From Chrysogorgia sp. JL179-B06 (Eukaryota; Cnidaria; Anthozoa; Scleralcyonacea; Chrysogorgiidae), in the NCBI GenBank assembly GCA_035772405.1, contig JAYKKM010000009.1, positions 2,148,001 to 2,212,000 of the forward strand: a DNA stretch of 64,000 nucleotides. The letters are read 5' to 3'. The notes under the pieces were generated by a model. The model saw only the letters and a list, made by a program, of their open reading frames with translations, searched no databases and was not told the origin of the DNA. Each line of letters starts with the position of its first letter. Positions within the stretch are counted from its first letter, which is position 1. Below, in pieces: positions 63,936 to 64,000 of the stretch. A program made the position numbers and the translations under genes.

Positions 63936-64000
63936 TCACGAACACACGCAGGGAAAGCCTGCAACAGTCACAATAAGATGCGACGAAATCCCAGCAGGAA
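63936..64000. other. End of window, possible LINE 5' UTR
   Basis: CGACGAAATCCCAGCAGGAA and CACGCAGGGAAAGCCTGCA resemble the 5' UTR of U1-inserted copy 2 (CGCAGGGGTAAACCCAGCAG at 57457-57476). The element may therefore continue beyond the window. Confidence 0.45.

Noticed and set aside
1..64000. CRISPR arrays, bacterial operons, riboswitches
   Set aside because: Base composition, spliceosomal RNAs, splice-site-bounded exons and the transposon set are eukaryotic. No regularly spaced short repeats with unique spacers were seen.

Overview
This window is a repeat-dense stretch of an animal genome, with no intact single-copy host protein gene that I can recognise. The 5S, U1 and U2 RNA genes are metazoan-like. 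The mobile elements (Penelope/GIY-YIG, DIRS, PIF/Harbinger, hAT, CR1-like and Tx1-like LINEs, restriction-like-endonuclease LINEs, and an rve_3-type integrase family) are typical of invertebrates such as cnidarians, sponges or molluscs. I lean toward an early-branching invertebrate such as a cnidarian, but the sequence does not settle it. Nearly every protein-coding region carries stops, frameshifts or internal deletions.

Left part (1-33.7 kb) is a transposon graveyard. It holds two Penelope-like remnants (1.8-3.9 kb) and a fold-back element (5.3 kb). An integrase family appears twice in opposite orientations (6.1 and 11.4 kb), around a decayed CR1-like LINE and a hAT-type non-autonomous element with a perfect 8-bp target duplication (9758-10292). 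A nearly whole DIRS-order tyrosine-recombinase retrotransposon has split direct repeats in the order A1-ORFs-B1-A2-B2 (12.6-17.5 kb). Further right are a LINE endonuclease fragment, an REL-like C-terminal ORF, a hAT transposase, pieces of Tx1-like and CR1-like LINEs, a long REL-endonuclease LINE (25.9-29.7 kb), and a PIF/Harbinger pair made of a transposase and a convergent Myb-like gene (29.7-32.5 kb).

Right part (33.7-64 kb) is the remarkable region. All on the minus strand are repeated units in the order U1 snRNA, about 490-nt spacer, 5S rRNA, about 120-130-nt spacer, U2 snRNA. Three 119-nt 5S copies, U1 copies at 37.3, 45.8, 53.0-53.6 and 57.8 kb, and U2 pieces at 33.7, 36.5, 40.9, 47.1 and 52.2 kb can be read directly. 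Almost every U1 and U2 gene is interrupted by a minus-strand non-LTR retrotransposon of Tx1 type, whose 3' end abuts U1 or U2 sequence.

One family inserts at about nucleotide 3 of U1. Two members (57.8-63.6 and 53.6-57.8 kb) sit head to tail, separated only by the first 18 nt of the U1 match, which reappear downstream as a target duplication. A second group inserts at about nucleotide 22-25 of U2. It includes two copies that encode only ORF1, a HAL1-like half-LINE. A third insertion ends at about U1 nucleotide 29. The RNA genes are therefore both the host array and the landing pads. The elements have in turn displaced the U1 upstream regions and split the U2 genes, leaving only the 5S genes with their internal promoters likely to be expressible.
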